A program made the position numbers and the translations under genes. From contig CANLAC010000051.1 of assembly GCA_947488645.1 (NCBI GenBank), positions 1-8,037 of the forward strand: 8,037 nt of DNA, written 5' to 3'. The stretch comes from Actinomycetota bacterium. Lineage in GTDB: Bacteria > Actinomycetota > Actinomycetes > Nanopelagicales > Nanopelagicaceae. The notes under the pieces were generated by a model. That model saw only the letters and a list, made by a program, of their open reading frames with translations. It did no database searches and was not told the DNA's origin. Below, in pieces: positions 4,879-8,037 of the stretch (its first letter is position 1; each line of letters opens with the position of its first letter).

Positions 4879-6828
4879 GTGAAACGCAAGATAACACTTG
4901 CTCTTTTTGTTGCGGTGTTTCTTTCACTATCAACTATCTCATTTGGAGCAAATGTAATCTCGCCAAAAGTAGGACTAACACAAGATCTAATCTATTTTGT
5001 AATGCCCGATAGATATAAAGATGGAGATAAGAAGAATAACGATAATGGTGGTTTCAATACATCACTAACAGCTTTCTACCATGGTGGAGATCTCAAGGGC
5101 TTAACCGGAACATGTGAACCGGGCGATGATGGCTTGGCTCGAATCAAGTCTTTGGGCTTTACAGCAGTCTGGCTTACGCCAGTTGTAAAACAGCAAGAAG
5201 CTATTGGTAGTGGATCTGGCTACCACGGATATTGGGGGGTCGATTTTCTCAATGTTGATCCTCACTTGGGAACCAACGCTGACATGCTTGAGTTTTCAAA
5301 ATGTGCCAAGAAATTGGGTCTAAAAGTAATTTTAGATGTTGTTACTAACCACACTGGCGATGTCATTAAATATCTTGGAAATGAAGCATATATTCCAGTC
5401 GAATCCAAGAATCTGAAGAATCCTGCATGGCTCAATGATCTGAGCAATTATCACAATGTGGGAGATGTGGGCAGCTGCTGGGGAAATGGCAATTGCACCA
5501 AGCTTGGTGATTTCTATGGACTCGATGATCTTGCCACGGAAAAACCTGTCGTTTACAAGGGTTGGGCTGATGTCTATGGAAAATGGATATCCAAATACGG
5601 AATCTCTGGATTTAGAGTAGATACGGCGCGGCATGTGGATGACAAGTTCTTTAAGAATTGGTCTCCGCTAATTAACGCGACCGCAAATAAAGCTAACATC
5701 AAAGACTTTACGATCTTCGGTGAAGTTTTCGATTACAGCCCCTTTAATTTAATGACATACGTCCGACAGAACAAAATTCAAACTCTTTTAGATTTCCCAT
5801 TTCAAGCAAAAGCTACAGAGTATGCATCAGGATATTCCAATGCTCCAACCCTGTCGGCTCTCTTTGAAAATGATGACTATTACACCAGTGCAAACTCATC
5901 GGCCAGTGATTTAGTGACATTTCTTGGAAATCATGATGTTGGACGAGTCGGCTATATAATTGCCAATAAGCGTATTCAACCTGCAGACCAATTATTACCT
6001 AGAACTAATCTAGCTAACGCCTTGATGTATTTCTCACGTGGCATTCCGGTCGTTTATTACGGAGACGAAGTCGGAATGACGGGTTCAAATTCTGGTAAAG
6101 ATCAGTTTGCTCGACAAGATATGTTTCCAACCGATATCGAACTTTGGAAAAATGAAATTCGAGTTGGAGGATCACCTATTGGAAATGGCGATGCATTTTC
6201 AGTCACAAGCAAGAGCCCGGTTGCCAATTACTTGATCAAGTTGGCAGAGATTCGTAAAAGTAATCCAGCTTTAGCAAACGGTCCGATGCTTGAAAGATAT
6301 TCAAAGTACGGCATATACGTGATTTCAAAGAAAGATGTTGCAGTAAACAGAGAATACTTGGTTGCCTTTAATAACTCAGATAATGATGAGATTGTGGAAG
6401 TTACTACCGCTACTTCGGGTGGGGAATGGACGCAAATCCTTGGTGCAACTGATGTAACAACGGATCAAAACAAGGTTAGCTTTAAGGTACCTGCTCTATC
6501 TACGATTGTTTTAAAGGCTAATGGCACTATCAATCAATTTGCCACAAAGTTTACGAAACTAAGCACTTCAATGGATGACTTAACAGGCTTCTATAAGGTT
6601 AAGGCCGGCCTAAGTTCCAAAGACTTTTTATCAGTAGAGTTTTTTGCAAGAAATGTGGGAAGCTCAAAGTGGATCACTCAAGGAGTCGATACGGGATCTC
6701 CCTACTCAATTTTTCTTGATCCGTTAGATTTTCCAAAAAAGAAAATTGAAGTAAGAGCCGTTGCACAGAATTCGAAAGGAGAGAACTTTGTCTTACCAAT
6801 CACTAAACTCACATTTACCTCACCATGA
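4879..6828 (+). CDS. Secreted GH13 alpha-amylase with C-terminal beta domain
   Basis: Probable extracellular endo-acting alpha-amylase producing maltodextrins for MalEFG. The protein has 649 residues. Residues 1-24 form a signal peptide (MKRK, hydrophobic core, SFGA), with no lipobox. The GH13 barrel carries all catalytic regions: DVVTNH (153-158); GFRVDTARH (244-252) with nucleophile D248 and R246; FGEVFD (280-285) with acid/base E282; FLGNHDVGR (348-356) with D353. YHGYWGVDFLNVDPHLGT (115-132) resembles amylases and cyclodextrin glucanotransferases. A C-terminal all-beta barrel domain ends near 546. Residues 550-649 form an extra Ig-like or fibronectin-like beta module of unknown role. C200 and C206 sit close together in GSCWGNGNC. 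The GTG start is preceded by AAAGGGA (4867-4873), which lies at the end of malG; the gap to malG is only 2 bp. No anchor or sorting signal is visible, so the enzyme may be released. Exact product specificity cannot be told from sequence; an exo-acting or transferase activity is possible. Confidence 0.88.
   Translation: MKRKITLALFVAVFLSLSTISFGANVISPKVGLTQDLIYFVMPDRYKDGDKKNNDNGGFNTSLTAFYHGGDLKGLTGTCEPGDDGLARIKSLGFTAVWLTPVVKQQEAIGSGSGYHGYWGVDFLNVDPHLGTNADMLEFSKCAKKLGLKVILDVVTNHTGDVIKYLGNEAYIPVESKNLKNPAWLNDLSNYHNVGDVGSCWGNGNCTKLGDFYGLDDLATEKPVVYKGWADVYGKWISKYGISGFRVDTARHVDDKFFKNWSPLINATANKANIKDFTIFGEVFDYSPFNLMTYVRQNKIQTLLDFPFQAKATEYASGYSNAPTLSALFENDDYYTSANSSASDLVTFLGNHDVGRVGYIIANKRIQPADQLLPRTNLANALMYFSRGIPVVYYGDEVGMTGSNSGKDQFARQDMFPTDIELWKNEIRVGGSPIGNGDAFSVTSKSPVANYLIKLAEIRKSNPALANGPMLERYSKYGIYVISKKDVAVNREYLVAFNNSDNDEIVEVTTATSGGEWTQILGATDVTTDQNKVSFKVPALSTIVLKANGTINQFATKFTKLSTSMDDLTGFYKVKAGLSSKDFLSVEFFARNVGSSKWITQGVDTGSPYSIFLDPLDFPKKKIEVRAVAQNSKGENFVLPITKLTFTSP
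6775..6781 (+). promoter_or_regulatory. Ribosome binding site that fixes a TTG start
   Basis: AAAGGAG, identical to the malE site, lies inside the amylase coding region, 6 nt before TTG at 6788. It is the best-placed ribosome site for the downstream glycosidase frame, which has no ATG or GTG before its conserved N-terminal domain. Confidence 0.7.
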
Positions 6829-8037
6829 TGGTAGTTCGCTGTATGTAAGTGACAGCGCTCCAAGCATTGGTGACACCCTAACTTTGAAGGTTCGAGTACC
6901 TAATTCATATCACTTTGAGAAGGGCTTTATTCGAGTTTATGAAGATGGTGAGCCACGCAGCTATGAATTAAAAGCGGGAAAGAAGAATGATGTTGAATGC
7001 TGGTACGAAGTCAAAATTACAGTTGTCAATATTCACACGGTCTACCGATTTGTATTTGTTGCTAAGGATAAATACGACTGGCTGAACGCGTTTGGAGTGA
7101 GTAGTCATGATGTTCATAGCAACAGTGACTTTCAGATTGTTGCCGTGCCAGCTAATCCAGAGTGGATTAAATCTTCTGTCTTCTATCAAGTATTTCCTGA
7201 TCGCTTTGCAAAGTCTGGGAAAGATTACAAAGTACCTGATTGGGCGCATCCCCGCGAATGGAACGAGTTACCACGCGGACGGAGCAAATACACTGGTACC
7301 GAACTCTATGGTGGAGATTTACTTGGTGTCGAACAGCATTTAGATCACATTAATGATTTAGGTGTTAATGGAATCTATTTCACTCCATTTTTCTCGGCTC
7401 GTTCAAACCATCGATATGACGCAAGCAGCTTTGACGAAGTTGATCCAATACTAGGTGGCAACAAGGCATTATTTTCATTGGTAAAGAAATCAAACAAACT
7501 TGGCATTCGGATTATGGGCGATCTAACTTCAAATCATTGTGGAGCCGGTCACCCTTGGTTAGCAAAAGCAAAGAAGAATAAGAAATCTAAAGAGCGAACA
7601 TATTTTTACTGGGATAAGTCGGTTAAGCATGGCTATGTGGGTTGGTGGGGGTTGGAGTCACTTCCTAAGCTCAACTTCAACTCAAAAGCACTTCGTAATG
7701 AGATGTATAAAGGTAAGAACTCAATTGTTAGAAAGTGGATTGGATCCAAGTACGGGATGTCTGGTTGGCGTATTGATGTTGGCAACATGACCGGCAGACT
7801 TGGCGCAGATAATCTTCACGATGAAGTCATGCACGGAATTCGCAAAGCAATGGATGAAACAAATCCAAATGCTTGGTTAGTTGCAGAAAACGGGGACTTT
7901 GTTGCAAGTGATTTAAATGGGCTGGGTTGGCATGGGGCAATGAACTATCAGGGCTTCATGAGACCTGTGTGGAATTGGCTTAATCGCAACTCTGAAATTG
8001 GTGGTGGCTTTCAAGGCCTTCCATTTGAAATGCCGCG
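6788..8037 (+). CDS. Cytoplasmic GH13 alpha-glycosidase (maltogenic amylase/cyclomaltodextrinase-like), 3' end outside window
   Basis: Probable intracellular enzyme that hydrolyses imported maltodextrins. The frame is open from an in-frame TAA at 6752-6754 to the window edge; 416 codons are visible from TTG 6788. No signal peptide is present. Residues 10-120 form an N-terminal beta domain beginning LPHHDGSSLYVSD (10-22), a start typical of actinobacterial GH13 glycosidases. The barrel begins at SSVFYQVFPDRFA (129-141). Catalytic regions seen: GDLTSNH (244-250); GWRIDVGN (326-333) with nucleophile D330 and R328; WLVAEN (363-368) with acid/base E367. The fourth region (NHD) would lie past the edge. 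YDASSFDEVDPILGG (210-224) is also typical. The start overlaps the amylase gene by 41 bp in another frame, supported by AAAGGAG 6 nt upstream; TTG 6761 has no ribosome site. It could act on maltose, cyclodextrins or branched dextrins. Confidence 0.85.
   Translation, partial: MSYQSLNSHLPHHDGSSLYVSDSAPSIGDTLTLKVRVPNSYHFEKGFIRVYEDGEPRSYELKAGKKNDVECWYEVKITVVNIHTVYRFVFVAKDKYDWLNAFGVSSHDVHSNSDFQIVAVPANPEWIKSSVFYQVFPDRFAKSGKDYKVPDWAHPREWNELPRGRSKYTGTELYGGDLLGVEQHLDHINDLGVNGIYFTPFFSARSNHRYDASSFDEVDPILGGNKALFSLVKKSNKLGIRIMGDLTSNHCGAGHPWLAKAKKNKKSKERTYFYWDKSVKHGYVGWWGLESLPKLNFNSKALRNEMYKGKNSIVRKWIGSKYGMSGWRIDVGNMTGRLGADNLHDEVMHGIRKAMDETNPNAWLVAENGDFVASDLNGLGWHGAMNYQGFMRPVWNWLNRNSEIGGGFQGLPFEMP

Noticed and set aside
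6825..6848. ATGATG at the amylase stop as the start of the next gene
   Set aside because: That frame meets TAA after seven codons and is not the frame of the conserved glycosidase; the TTG at 6788 fits better.
6752..6850. Frameshift joining the two GH13 enzymes into one protein
   Set aside because: Each enzyme has its own N-terminus, catalytic set and ribosome site. The first has a complete C-terminal module and the second starts with the usual PHHDGS domain, so two separate genes are more likely.
6968..7343. Open frames on both strands (6968-7249 minus, 7107-7343 plus)
   Set aside because: Both lie within the second GH13 gene, whose frame shows conserved catalytic motifs throughout; these are shadows.
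1..8037. Mobile element, phage or defence system
   Set aside because: No transposase, integrase, terminal inverted repeats, target duplications or defence-type proteins are visible; all genes belong to B6/serine or maltodextrin metabolism.

Overview
The window looks like chromosomal DNA of a low-GC, free-living actinobacterium. The base composition leans A+T (about 40-45% GC by eye). The SerC start, the PdxH and the 'PHHDGS' N-terminus of the last glycosidase are of the kind found in Actinobacteria. GTG and TTG starts are common: four of the five plus-strand genes lack ATG. My best guess is a freshwater planktonic lineage such as Nanopelagicales (acI), but this is inference and no rRNA marker is present.

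Layout. Bases 1-866 hold a minus-strand pair, pdxH followed 9 bp later by serC (its 3' end is outside the window). Bases 867-1090 are a divergent control region. It has an A+T-rich promoter-like patch, a TGCAA direct repeat and a possible short leader ORF whose stop overlaps the malE ribosome binding site. Bases 1091 to the right edge form one plus-strand maltodextrin/starch operon: malE (solute-binding protein), a 139-bp gap with a strong GC-rich hairpin, malF, malG (ATGA overlap with malF), a secreted GH13 alpha-amylase (2 bp after malG), and a second, apparently cytoplasmic GH13 enzyme that starts at a TTG inside the amylase gene and is cut by the window end.

How the genes fit together. 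The secreted amylase should cut starch-like polymers outside the cell. MalE should bind the released maltodextrins, MalF/MalG should carry them across the membrane, and the second GH13 enzyme should break them down inside. The ATPase (MalK/MsiK type) and any regulator are not in the window. The hairpin after malE probably sets a high MalE:MalFG ratio.

No exotic new system is evident. The points most worth a second look are the TTG-started overlapping GH13 gene, the long-loop (enterobacterial P2-type) MalF paired with a MalE that lacks a lipid-anchor cysteine, and the structured malE leader.
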